Assembly: GCF_000381745.1 (NCBI RefSeq)
Contig: NZ_KB906997.1
Location: forward strand, 1-56,478
DNA: 56,478 bases
Direction of reading: 5' to 3'
Source of the DNA: Psychromonas ossibalaenae ATCC BAA-1528
GTDB taxonomy: Bacteria; Pseudomonadota; Gammaproteobacteria; Enterobacterales; Psychromonadaceae
Position 1 is the stretch's first letter. Every line of letters begins with the position of its first letter. Below, piece by piece: positions 44,628-52,544 of this stretch. The notes beneath the pieces are model-generated. The model ran no database searches, was not told the DNA's origin, and saw nothing but the letters and a program-made list of their open reading frames with translations. The translations under genes and the position numbers were made by a program.

Positions 44628-45674
44628 TTATAATACCGGGGACAGTGAGAGTGTCTGTGAATTAATTAATAATAAACCAAGTAGAAAAAGTGCGCTGCCG
44701 CCGCTTAACTGCAACAGTAAGCTAAACAAGGATAGTTTAAACGCGGCAGTATGCGAACGCAGATAACGGCGAATCAGATGTTTTCCTGAAATGGTTAACA
44801 GGGCAATGCTGGAGATAGTTGCTGCTGTACCTATTGCCATTACAAAGGCGCTGATAATGCCCAGCCAGTAGATATCCAGCATGTTTGCAAAGAGCAATAC
44901 CATAATCGCGCCGGTGCAGGGACGAATACCGATACTAAAAATAACGGCTGCATATTCGCGTAAAGAAGAGGACTGATTTATCTGCGCCGCATCAGCCAGG
45001 TGTTTATGGCCGCATCCGCAGGCGCTGTGCTTTTCACAATCAGCAGCTTTTATACCAGCAGTTCTTTTTAGCTGGTAACTGTCTGCTTTGTTTTCTGCTT
45101 GTATCTGCTTGAGAGAGTTGAGGGTCAGTATTTGCTTTTCACCTGTAACTTTTGATTTTTTATTAAACAGAACTATCTGTTTTAACGCCCGGTAACTAAT
45201 AAACAGACCCAGTAAAATCAGGGCGAAAAAACTAAAACCGATTAATAATTCTGCTTTATGATTTATTTCACGCATAGATGATTGATAAACAAGCAGTAAA
45301 ACTGAAACTAAGAGAACGGCAACAACGGCCTGCATCAGTGAGGCTAAGGCTGACAGGATCAGGCTGACTTTTACTTTTGTCGGATGAGTTGCTAAGTAAG
45401 TCGTTACTATTATCTTTCCGTGCCCGGGGCCGGCTGAATGCAGTACTCCATAGATAAAACTTAGTCCGGCTAAGGAAAAGCCTGCCTCAAAGAGATTTTC
45501 TTTGGCTAAATATAAGAGCTCGCTAAGCTGGTTATTAATTTCACCCTGCCACCTGATACTGGAAATGACCAGTGACGGCCAAAGCTGCCAGAGGGAGTAG
45601 GCACCCCAAAAAAACAGTGTTAGAAAAACTAACAGGCTTAATTTATTAAAGCTGAAAAATTTATTAGTGTGCAT
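44628..45674 (-). CDS. NicO/RcnA-type nickel/cobalt transporter
   Basis: A polytopic membrane protein of the nickel/cobalt exporter superfamily. The key motifs are HSAGPGHGKIIV in an early helix and GIRPCTGAIMVLLFA in a later one. The cytoplasmic loop between them contains a metal-binding cluster, CEKHSACGCGHKH. The ATG at 45674 overlaps the stop of the DUF1007 gene by 11 bases and gives 348 residues. A longer frame from 45746 would overlap by 83. Pairing with a DUF1007 protein is common. The metal and direction of transport are not shown by the sequence. Confidence 0.85.
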   Translation of the reverse strand: MHTNKFFSFNKLSLLVFLTLFFWGAYSLWQLWPSLVISSIRWQGEINNQLSELLYLAKENLFEAGFSLAGLSFIYGVLHSAGPGHGKIIVTTYLATHPTKVKVSLILSALASLMQAVVAVLLVSVLLLVYQSSMREINHKAELLIGFSFFALILLGLFISYRALKQIVLFNKKSKVTGEKQILTLNSLKQIQAENKADSYQLKRTAGIKAADCEKHSACGCGHKHLADAAQINQSSSLREYAAVIFSIGIRPCTGAIMVLLFANMLDIYWLGIISAFVMAIGTAATISSIALLTISGKHLIRRYLRSHTAAFKLSLFSLLLQLSGGSALFLLGLLLINSQTLSLSPVL

Positions 45675-46368
45675 TTTGTTCCCGGCATTTAAGTTTAACT
45701 GTCTGAGTGAATAACTGCCCCAGTTCATTATCGGGATCGGCATCATCGGGCAGAGAAAGTGCGTAGCTCATCTGCTCTGCTGTCGGGTTTGGTGCAATTA
45801 AGTCAATTAAGCAGGACCGGGTTAACGCTTCGGAAAGCTCTATATCAGCGCTTTTTTTCCAGGACATATCAATGTAATAACTCGGTTCAAATATTAATAA
45901 ACGCAAAGAGTCGGCTGTTAACGGCTGCGGTTTGGAAAGCGGCAGATCAAAGCTTAAAATCAGCTTTGCCTTGTCTTGTTTCAACTGAGCATTCTGCGCT
46001 GTTTTATATTTAACCGGTTTTTCATCATCATAGAAATAGGTGAAATAATGCTCGTTGTACATATTTTCAATAACGGAATCGGCTAGTTTCTGCAGTGTTT
46101 CAGCCCTGTTTTCTGGAGACAGATCTTCGCCGTCAAGCATATACATCGAGGTCATTGCATCAAAGCTCCAGCTCATATGAAAGCCGCTTATATGTGAGTC
46201 CGATCCCTGAATAACTGTTTTGGTATCTACCCAGGAGTGAGGGTGTGCCTGGACAGAGGCCGCTGCAAACAGGCTGAGACACAGCAGCAGTACCTTTAAT
46301 TCTCCTGAATTGTTAAAAAATCCATTTACCCAAGGTTTGTTCTGTTGTTGAACAATAGGTAATTTCAC
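45664..46368 (-). CDS. DUF1007 family periplasmic protein
   Basis: A 234-residue exported protein with a signal segment ending AAASVQA, followed by HPHSWVDTKTVIQ, the DUF1007 hallmark, whose histidines may bind metal. Further conserved stretches are MSWSFDAMTSMYML and YFTYFYDDEK. Its function is not established. The family is usually encoded next to NicO-type or zinc/nickel transport genes, as here, where translation is coupled to the transporter. Confidence 0.88.
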   Translation of the reverse strand: MKLPIVQQQNKPWVNGFFNNSGELKVLLLCLSLFAAASVQAHPHSWVDTKTVIQGSDSHISGFHMSWSFDAMTSMYMLDGEDLSPENRAETLQKLADSVIENMYNEHYFTYFYDDEKPVKYKTAQNAQLKQDKAKLILSFDLPLSKPQPLTADSLRLLIFEPSYYIDMSWKKSADIELSEALTRSCLIDLIAPNPTAEQMSYALSLPDDADPDNELGQLFTQTVKLKCREQNAH

Positions 46369-46514
46369 GCTTTAATTTCTCCTAAGCTTATAAAGTGATT
46401 AGAAAGGCTGAGTTGTACTGCAGTCTAGCTAATTTGAATATACAGTAAATTAAGTACAGAGCATATGTGAATAGAGCCTGCGTATCCGCTTTGCCGCTTA
46501 TTGAAACCAAATGT

Positions 46515-46530
46515 GTATTTCTAGAAATAC
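46515..46530. promoter_or_regulatory. Perfect 16-base palindrome, operator-like
   Basis: GTATTTCTAGAAATAC lies in the intergenic region between the divergent DUF1007 and phosphotransferase genes, 85 bases before the plus-strand start. It does not match the Zur or Fur consensus I know. Confidence 0.45.
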
Positions 46531-46599
46531 TCATTAGTCGATTCATTTTATTTATTATTAACGTACCATTGGAAAATCCCCCTATTATTCGAGTTATGT

Positions 46600-47589
46600 A
46601 TGTTAATCGACCATTCGTTACAGACTTACCTGTTATCTCTCTGTCATGCCGATCAGATAACCGACATAAGCTTAATTCAAGGTGTCTGGGGCGGTTATGG
46701 AGAACTGTTCAGGGTTACTTTTGCAGGAGGGAAAGTTAACTCTGTTGTAGTTAAGCAGGTTAACACCCCGCGCCCGCAGTCGCATCCCAGAGGCTGGAAC
46801 ACCTCCCTTGCACATCAGCGTAAATTGTTTTCTTATCAGGTCGAATCTAACTGGTATTCATATTACGCTAGTTCGGCTAATGAAAATTGTTATTCACCCC
46901 GCTGCTTAGATGCCCAGAACAGTGAGCAGAAAATATTACTGGTATTAGAAGATTTGGCTGAGGCCGGCTATCCGCTTGTTAAAACTGAAGTCACCCTAGA
47001 GCAGGCGAAAATCTGTATCAGCTGGCTGGCTAGTTTTCATGCTCATCATCTGCAGGAAAATGCACAGGGCTTATGGCCTATTGGTACCTATTGGCACCTG
47101 GGCACCCGGCCAGATGAGCTAGATGTTCTGCAGGATAAAAAGCTTAAAAACGCAGCCGGGAAAATAGATAAGATCCTGTCTCAATGTGAATTTCAAACCA
47201 TTGTGCATGGCGACGCCAAACTTGCTAATTTCTGCTTCTCCGAAGACGGCAAAAAAGCGGCTGCTGTTGATTTTCAATATGCGGGTAAGGGCTGCGGTAT
47301 GAAAGATCTGATTTTGTTTATCAGCAGCTGTATCCCCCCAGATAAATGCTTTCAATTGGAATCATTACTTATTGATTACTATTTTAAAGCTTTAACTGAA
47401 GCTCTCGTAAAAGCACAGCCGCAAATAGATGCAGAGCAGGTTGAGCTAGCCTGGCGGCCTTTATATGGAGTAGCGTGGGCTGATTTTCAGCGTTTTGTAA
47501 AAGGCTGGTCCCCGGACCATTGGAAGATTAATGATTACACTGAGCAGTTAACCCGAAAAGTCTTAGATTCGTTAGATCAGTTCGAGTAG
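46600..47589 (+). CDS. Choline-kinase-like phosphotransferase (EcKinase/CHK family)
   Basis: A protein-kinase-like phosphotransferase of 329 residues. The Brenner-type catalytic motif VHGDAKLANFCF (about residues 205-216) carries the base aspartate and the asparagine. AVDFQYAGKGCGMKDL contains the magnesium-binding aspartate. The N-terminal lobe has GVWGGYGELFRVTF as a glycine-rich loop and a candidate lysine in VVVKQV. This family phosphorylates small molecules such as sterols, choline or antibiotics, and the substrate here is unknown. It is a single gene. Confidence 0.85.
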   Translation: MLIDHSLQTYLLSLCHADQITDISLIQGVWGGYGELFRVTFAGGKVNSVVVKQVNTPRPQSHPRGWNTSLAHQRKLFSYQVESNWYSYYASSANENCYSPRCLDAQNSEQKILLVLEDLAEAGYPLVKTEVTLEQAKICISWLASFHAHHLQENAQGLWPIGTYWHLGTRPDELDVLQDKKLKNAAGKIDKILSQCEFQTIVHGDAKLANFCFSEDGKKAAAVDFQYAGKGCGMKDLILFISSCIPPDKCFQLESLLIDYYFKALTEALVKAQPQIDAEQVELAWRPLYGVAWADFQRFVKGWSPDHWKINDYTEQLTRKVLDSLDQFE

Positions 47590-47620
47590 ATGCTAAACGA
47601 ACTTAAGCCTGTCTTCTGCG

Positions 47621-48520
47621 CTAATACTCAAGCTGCTCTTTTTTTTCTAAGAGCATCTCTTTAACCGCCTTGAGTGCTTTGCCTTGATTAACCACTTTCC
47701 AGGCCAGATGCAGCTGTACCGGCTTTCTCGGCATGTCTAAAGTCAATTCTACTAATTCACCCGAATCTAAATATTGTCGAATCCGGTTTCTCGGGAGAAA
47801 TCCACAGCCTATACCGGCAAGCTGCGCGTTAATTTTATATTCAATACTCGGGACATAAAAGAAGTGATCCTGCGCGAATACGGCATGTGTTAATGGTACC
47901 CACTGTGATGCGGTATCATGTGCAACAACGGTGCGGTACTTACTGACCTGTTCAATGCTTAACGGCTGCGGTTGTTTAGCTAGTTCATGATTTGGGCTGA
48001 CCACAAAAACCGGATCAAAAGTACATAATGCCACGGTTTGTATGCCTTTCTGCTTAGGGATCGGCTCAGATGCGCCGATAATCAGATCTATTTTATCATC
48101 AGCCAGTGACTCCCAGGCGCCGTTTAAGATCTCTTCACGAATATCCATTTCAACTGTTGGATGATCCTGTAAAAAAGCACTAAAAACATTAAATATTTCT
48201 GGAGTTTTTAATATCGAGCTGATAGCGATATTAAGTTTTGGCTCCCAGCCGTTGGCAATTGTCCGGGTTTTTTCGGCAAGACGTTCCGTTGCTTCTAGAA
48301 TCAGGCGTCCTTCGTTAAGCAGATTTTTACCTGCCGGCGTTAATACGGCGCGTCTTCCCTGCTTTTGAAAGATGGTAACAGCAAGCTGCTCTTCTAATTT
48401 TTGTATTATATAAGAGAGTGCAGACGGGACTTTATTGAGCTGTTCAGCGGCCGCCGCATAACTACCGCGCTTATCGATTGCATCTAATACAACTAACGCT
48501 TCCAGTGTAATCGGACTCAT
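47621..48520 (-). CDS. LysR-family transcriptional regulator
   Basis: A 299-residue LysR protein with an N-terminal helix-turn-helix (SYAAAAEQLNKVPSALSYIIQKLEE) and a C-terminal periplasmic-binding-like effector domain (FVVSPNHELAKQ, GCGFLPRN). It is divergent from a glutathionyl-hydroquinone reductase/pirin pair, with a 126-base gap, so it probably regulates that pair and perhaps senses a quinone or electrophile. Both the regulated pathway and the ligand are inferred. Confidence 0.93.
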   Translation of the reverse strand: MSPITLEALVVLDAIDKRGSYAAAAEQLNKVPSALSYIIQKLEEQLAVTIFQKQGRRAVLTPAGKNLLNEGRLILEATERLAEKTRTIANGWEPKLNIAISSILKTPEIFNVFSAFLQDHPTVEMDIREEILNGAWESLADDKIDLIIGASEPIPKQKGIQTVALCTFDPVFVVSPNHELAKQPQPLSIEQVSKYRTVVAHDTASQWVPLTHAVFAQDHFFYVPSIEYKINAQLAGIGCGFLPRNRIRQYLDSGELVELTLDMPRKPVQLHLAWKVVNQGKALKAVKEMLLEKKEQLEY

Positions 48521-48646
48521 AGATCTCCCCGTATAAAATTAATTGTTCAAATATTCTGAATAAACCAAGCAGATTAAAGCCCTTATTTAAAACTAAAGCA
48601 ATTCCTATAATTACTACATCAGTTAAAAAGTGATTAGGAGCGGAAA

Positions 48647-49594
48647 ATGGGATTAATAGTTAAAGGTAAATGGGTTGATAAATGGTATGACACAGAAAGC
48701 AGTGACGGCGAATTTATTCGCCAGGAAAGCCAGTTTCGTTCGCTGATAAGTAATGTCCCCGGCAGCCGATATAAACCAGAAGCAGGCCGTTATCATTTAT
48801 ATGTATCTCTTGCCTGCCCCTGGGCACACCGTACCCTTATTTTTAGAGAATTAAAACAGCTCCAGAATATTATCTCAGTCTCTGTCGTTGAGCCGCAGAT
48901 GCTGGATAAAGGCTGGACTTTTCCTGCACAGGGTGAAGATCTTTATCAGTTAAAGCATCTATTTGAAGTGTATTTAAAAGCGGATAAGCATTACCAGGGG
49001 CGGGTTACGGTTCCAGTATTATGGGATAAAAAGACCCAGTCTATTGTTAATAATGAATCAAGCGAGATTATCCGAATTTTCAACAGTGCGTTTAATGAGC
49101 TGACTGGCAATAATGCTGATTATTACCCGCAGGATTTACGTCCTGAAATAGATACGGTTAATGAACGTATTTATAATGATATTAATAATGGTGTTTACCG
49201 TGCTGGTTTTGCAGCAAATCAAGAGTCCTATGAAAAAGCCTATACAGCACTGTTTTCATCACTGGACTGGTTAGAAGAGCGCTTAGCTGTGCACAGGTAT
49301 TTAAGCGGCAAAAAAATAACGGAAGCGGACTGGCGTTTGTTCACTACCTTAATACGTTTTGATGCGGTTTATCACGGTCATTTTAAGTGTAACCGTCAAA
49401 AGCTCAGTGAATTTAAACATATCAGCGCCTATCTGCGTGAGTTGTATCAAGTGCCGGGTATTAAAGGCACGATTAATTTTGAACATATAAAAACCCATTA
49501 TTATAACAGCCATACCATGATTAACCCGACGGGTATTGTCCCTCTAGGACCTGACTTGGATTTTGAAGCTCAGCATCTACGTGATCTTTTATAA
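48647..49594 (+). CDS. Glutathionyl-hydroquinone reductase (YqjG/ECM4 type)
   Basis: A xi-class glutathione transferase that reduces glutathionyl-hydroquinones to hydroquinones. The N-terminal thioredoxin fold contains the catalytic cysteine C57 in SLACPWAHRTLIFREL, and VPVLWDKKTQSIVNNESSEIIRIF follows. The helical C-terminal domain contains EADWRLFTTLIRFDAVYHGHFKCN. The length of 315 residues fits. It lies 16 bases before the pirin gene and is divergent from a LysR regulator. Confidence 0.95.
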   Translation: MGLIVKGKWVDKWYDTESSDGEFIRQESQFRSLISNVPGSRYKPEAGRYHLYVSLACPWAHRTLIFRELKQLQNIISVSVVEPQMLDKGWTFPAQGEDLYQLKHLFEVYLKADKHYQGRVTVPVLWDKKTQSIVNNESSEIIRIFNSAFNELTGNNADYYPQDLRPEIDTVNERIYNDINNGVYRAGFAANQESYEKAYTALFSSLDWLEERLAVHRYLSGKKITEADWRLFTTLIRFDAVYHGHFKCNRQKLSEFKHISAYLRELYQVPGIKGTINFEHIKTHYYNSHTMINPTGIVPLGPDLDFEAQHLRDLL

Positions 49595-49610
49595 AGCAGA
49601 GGATTGTATT

Positions 49611-50324
49611 TTGATTAAACATATTCGTTTTGAAGAACTCGGCACTGAAAATTACGGCTGGCTGCAGACGCGTTACCATTTTAGCTTTGCTGCTTATTAC
49701 AACCCGCAGCGTATGGGCTTTGGCAAGTTACGGGTTATTAATGATGATATTGTCGCAGCCGGTCACGGCTTTGATCCGCACCCGCACAAAAATATGGAAA
49801 TTATCAGTTATATCCGCAGCGGCTCTGTCTCTCATGAAGATAGTGAAGGTAATAAAGGCCTGACTGAAACGGGGGAGGTTCAGGTGATGAGTGCGGGAAC
49901 CGGTATTATGCACTCAGAGTATAATTTAAGTGAGCAGCCGTTAACGCTTTATCAAATATGGATTGAAACGGATAAACCTAATGTGCAGCCACGATGGGAA
50001 AGTAAAAAATTTTCTACAACCCCTGTTACGCAGAAACTGCCTTTGTTAGTGTCCGGCTTTGCACAGGATAAAGATTCAGCTTTATTTATTCATCAACAGG
50101 CGCGAATTTTTGGAGGGTGTTTAAAACAGGGCTCCGTCATAACACAAGAGATTGCCGCTCAAGCTTATGTTTTAGCATCAAAGGGACAGTTTATTATTAG
50201 CGATCGTGATAATAAGGAAGTTTTTCTTAATCAGGGAGACGGTGCACAAGTGACGGAAACAGATTTATTAACTGTGTTGGCCGTAACGGATTGTGAACTT
50301 GTTATTATTGATGTGCCGAGTTGA
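49611..50324 (+). CDS. Pirin family protein (YhaK-like quercetinase fold)
   Basis: A bicupin of 237 residues. The start is TTG at 49611 with GAGG upstream, which matches the conserved beginning IKHIRFEELGTENYGWLQTR. An upstream start would lie within the preceding gene. The pirin metal ligands appear intact: two histidines in DPHPHKNMEI and the H/E pair in TGIMHSEYN. E. coli YhaK lacks some of these. Pirins of this kind can be quercetin dioxygenases or redox sensors. The location behind a quinone-reducing enzyme supports a redox-stress role, which is an inference. Confidence 0.9.
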   Translation: MIKHIRFEELGTENYGWLQTRYHFSFAAYYNPQRMGFGKLRVINDDIVAAGHGFDPHPHKNMEIISYIRSGSVSHEDSEGNKGLTETGEVQVMSAGTGIMHSEYNLSEQPLTLYQIWIETDKPNVQPRWESKKFSTTPVTQKLPLLVSGFAQDKDSALFIHQQARIFGGCLKQGSVITQEIAAQAYVLASKGQFIISDRDNKEVFLNQGDGAQVTETDLLTVLAVTDCELVIIDVPS

Positions 50325-50343
50325 TTCAGCACATTTATGCGGT

Positions 50344-50745
50344 TTATTTTTTATGTTTGATTTTTTTTACCTGCTGGCGCAGTTCAAAATCAAATTCATC
50401 CGGGAAGAAAATTAAACCTTCACTGTTCTGGTCCGGGAAAACTACTAATGCCAGCTCATCGTCTTCTAAACCGTGTGTCCAGCGGTCAAACCACTTCTGC
50501 AGGGAAATGGCTTCGGCTTTACAGTGCGACCATTCTTCTGTAGCCCAGGCCTCCGCAAACTCCTGATTCGGCCAGACTGGCACACAGTCTTCATCTTCGG
50601 TGTTAAGCATGACACAGCCATGCTCATCAACTAACAACCAGATTTGTGAATTTTTAACGACTTCTTTAAGCAGGTATGAGTAACGCTGCTGGGCATCATA
50701 TTTTTGAATTTTTTTTATCTGCTGCTCGTCTAATTGCTGACTCAT
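50344..50745 (-). CDS. DUF2750 domain protein
   Basis: A small acidic cytoplasmic protein of 133 residues without signal peptide or membrane helix. The family pattern is visible in RYSYLLKEVVKNSQIWLLVDEHG, VPVWPNQEFAEAWATEEWSH and SLQKWFDRWTHGLEDDELALVVFP. The function is unknown. It is transcribed alone, convergent with the pirin gene, only 20 bases away. Confidence 0.85.
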   Translation of the reverse strand: MSQQLDEQQIKKIQKYDAQQRYSYLLKEVVKNSQIWLLVDEHGCVMLNTEDEDCVPVWPNQEFAEAWATEEWSHCKAEAISLQKWFDRWTHGLEDDELALVVFPDQNSEGLIFFPDEFDFELRQQVKKIKHKK

Positions 50746-50821
50746 AGGTTTTCCTGTTGCTAGAGTATGGGAATAAGGGCTAAGGATAATCGAAATAAAG
50801 AGGCAGGTCTGTAATTATTGC

Positions 50822-50850
50822 AAAAAACAGCGATTGCGGACAACCGCTGT
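50822..50850 (-). terminator. Terminator after the ABM monooxygenase gene
   Basis: On the minus strand ACAGCGGTTG pairs with CAATCGCTGT (10 bp, one G-T pair) over a TCCG tetraloop and is followed by T residues, 14 bases after the stop at 50865. Confidence 0.85.
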
Positions 50851-50864
50851 GATAATCGAGGGGA

Positions 50865-51194
50865 TTACGGTAGTAACTGCAGCTGCGTAGTCTCGCTTGC
50901 TATTAAATGATCAAGCATCGGCACCATGACTATTGGTTCATAAGCTTTACTGATGGCGCGGATCATTTTAGCCCGCGCCTCTTCATGTCTGTCCTGCAGG
51001 TTACGTGACTGCAGGAAATGCTCTTCACTAATCCACTGACTGTAGGATAACCATTGATTGTCATGTGTCTTATGCAAACGAGAGCCAAGTGCTCCATATT
51101 TTTCAATGTTACGGTGGATAATCTCAGACCAGCCTTCTTTAAAAGACTGCTCACATCCCGGTTTAATTTCCCAGCGAAAAAGTACGGCGATCAT
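50865..51194 (-). CDS. Antibiotic biosynthesis monooxygenase (ABM) domain protein
   Basis: A 109-residue dimeric alpha/beta barrel protein. The start IAVLFRWEIKPGCEQSF, the central QWLSYSQWISEEHFLQSR and the helix with RHEEARAKMIRAIS fit the ABM family, which includes quinol monooxygenases and heme-degrading enzymes. The sequence alone does not identify a substrate. It is monocistronic, with its own terminator. Confidence 0.82.
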   Translation of the reverse strand: MIAVLFRWEIKPGCEQSFKEGWSEIIHRNIEKYGALGSRLHKTHDNQWLSYSQWISEEHFLQSRNLQDRHEEARAKMIRAISKAYEPIVMVPMLDHLIASETTQLQLLP

Positions 51195-51335
51195 AAAACC
51201 TCCAAACTGCGTTTAGCAGATACTTATCAGATACTTTAAGTTTTTTCGACAAAGGCCTTTATGTCAAGTAACTACCGCGCTATAAAGCAATTAAATGACC
51301 TTATTTTCCGCTGATTGATGCAGCCGTTACTGCAA

Positions 51336-52520
51336 TTATGCATCTCTGGGTAACCCTTTTTCAACTGCTTTAATTAAGCGCTGTTTAAGACGTTCATTAA
51401 CAAGCGGAATCTGTTCTTTATGCTGGGTTAACGCCCATTCAATATGTTCGTTTAATAACTCGGATTCGCTGTTTATCAGCTTGGCATTTAAAGCTGTAAC
51501 AAGTGCTTCACTGGTGGGGGCATTGCCTAAGGCAACGGCAATATTACGCAGCCAGCGCTGATAACCGATACGGCGGATAGGCGAGCCTTCGGTATTAGTT
51601 AAAAACTGCGCTTCAGTCCAGTTAAAAAGATCTAATAACGGCTGTTTGTGCAGCTGCTGACGGACCTGGTAATCGGCTTCCTGAGTGGTATCTGCAAAAC
51701 GATTCCACGGGCAGATTAACTGACAGTCATCACAGCCGTATATACGGTTGCCGATCGCTTTTCTAAACTCAGCCGGGATCGGGCCCTGAAGTTCGATGGT
51801 GAGGTAAGAGATACAGCGGCGCCCGTCAACAATGTAAGGTGCAACAATCGCATCTGTTGGACAGATTTTTAAACAGGCGACGCACTGCCCGCATCTGTTT
51901 TCCACCGGTTTATCAACGGGCAGCGGTAAATCGACCATTAACTCGCCGATAAAAAACCAGGATCCCGCTTTGGCATCAATTAACAGTGAGTGTTTACCTA
52001 CCCATCCGAGGCCGGCTTTCTCTGCCAGCGGGCGTTCTAATACTGGTGCGCTGTCAACAAACGGCCGGTAGCCAAGACTGCCGACCTGCTGCTCGATTTT
52101 TTGTCCTAACTGTTTGAGTCTTTTGCGTAAGACTTTGTGATAATCACGGCCTAGTGCATAACGGCTGATATAGGCGTTATTTTTATCTTTTAAGGTACGT
52201 GCAAACTGAGCATTGTCAGGTAAATAATCCATGCGCACCGAAATGACCCGTAATGTGCCGGGGTGCAGTTCATCTGGACGAGCGCGTTTCATACCGTGCT
52301 TTTCCATATAATCCATTTCACCGTGATAGCTGTTATCTAACCACTGCTGTAATTTGCTTTCATGCTGCTTTAGATCTATATCTGTGATGCCCACTTCCTG
52401 AAAACCTAGTTCTTTTCCCCACAGTTTGATATTTTCAGAGAGTGCTGATAAATCAAGCAGCTCAATTTTAGTGTTGGTTGTAACAGCTGGACTTTTTGAT
52501 GAATTTACAGGACTTGTCAT
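51336..52520 (-). CDS. queG: Epoxyqueuosine reductase QueG
   Basis: The cobalamin and iron-sulfur enzyme that converts epoxyqueuosine to queuosine in tRNA. Two [4Fe-4S] motifs are visible: CGQCVACLKICP and CDDCQLICPWNRF. The N-terminal half shows YHGEMDYMEKHG and RYALGRDYHKVLRKRLKQLG, close to E. coli QueG. A C-terminal HEAT-like segment follows. The ATG at 52520 gives 394 residues, slightly longer than the E. coli protein. A TTG at 52532 is an alternative. It is divergent from nnr with the start codons about 25 bases apart, so their promoters must overlap coding or leader sequence. Confidence 0.95.
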   Translation of the reverse strand: MTSPVNSSKSPAVTTNTKIELLDLSALSENIKLWGKELGFQEVGITDIDLKQHESKLQQWLDNSYHGEMDYMEKHGMKRARPDELHPGTLRVISVRMDYLPDNAQFARTLKDKNNAYISRYALGRDYHKVLRKRLKQLGQKIEQQVGSLGYRPFVDSAPVLERPLAEKAGLGWVGKHSLLIDAKAGSWFFIGELMVDLPLPVDKPVENRCGQCVACLKICPTDAIVAPYIVDGRRCISYLTIELQGPIPAEFRKAIGNRIYGCDDCQLICPWNRFADTTQEADYQVRQQLHKQPLLDLFNWTEAQFLTNTEGSPIRRIGYQRWLRNIAVALGNAPTSEALVTALNAKLINSESELLNEHIEWALTQHKEQIPLVNERLKQRLIKAVEKGLPRDA

Positions 52521-52544
52521 TTGAACTCTCAATAGGATAAAACA

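Noticed and set aside
46467-46739. 90-codon plus-strand frame overlapping the phosphotransferase start
   Set aside because: It overlaps in another frame the conserved N-terminal lobe of the phosphotransferase, without its own ribosome site.
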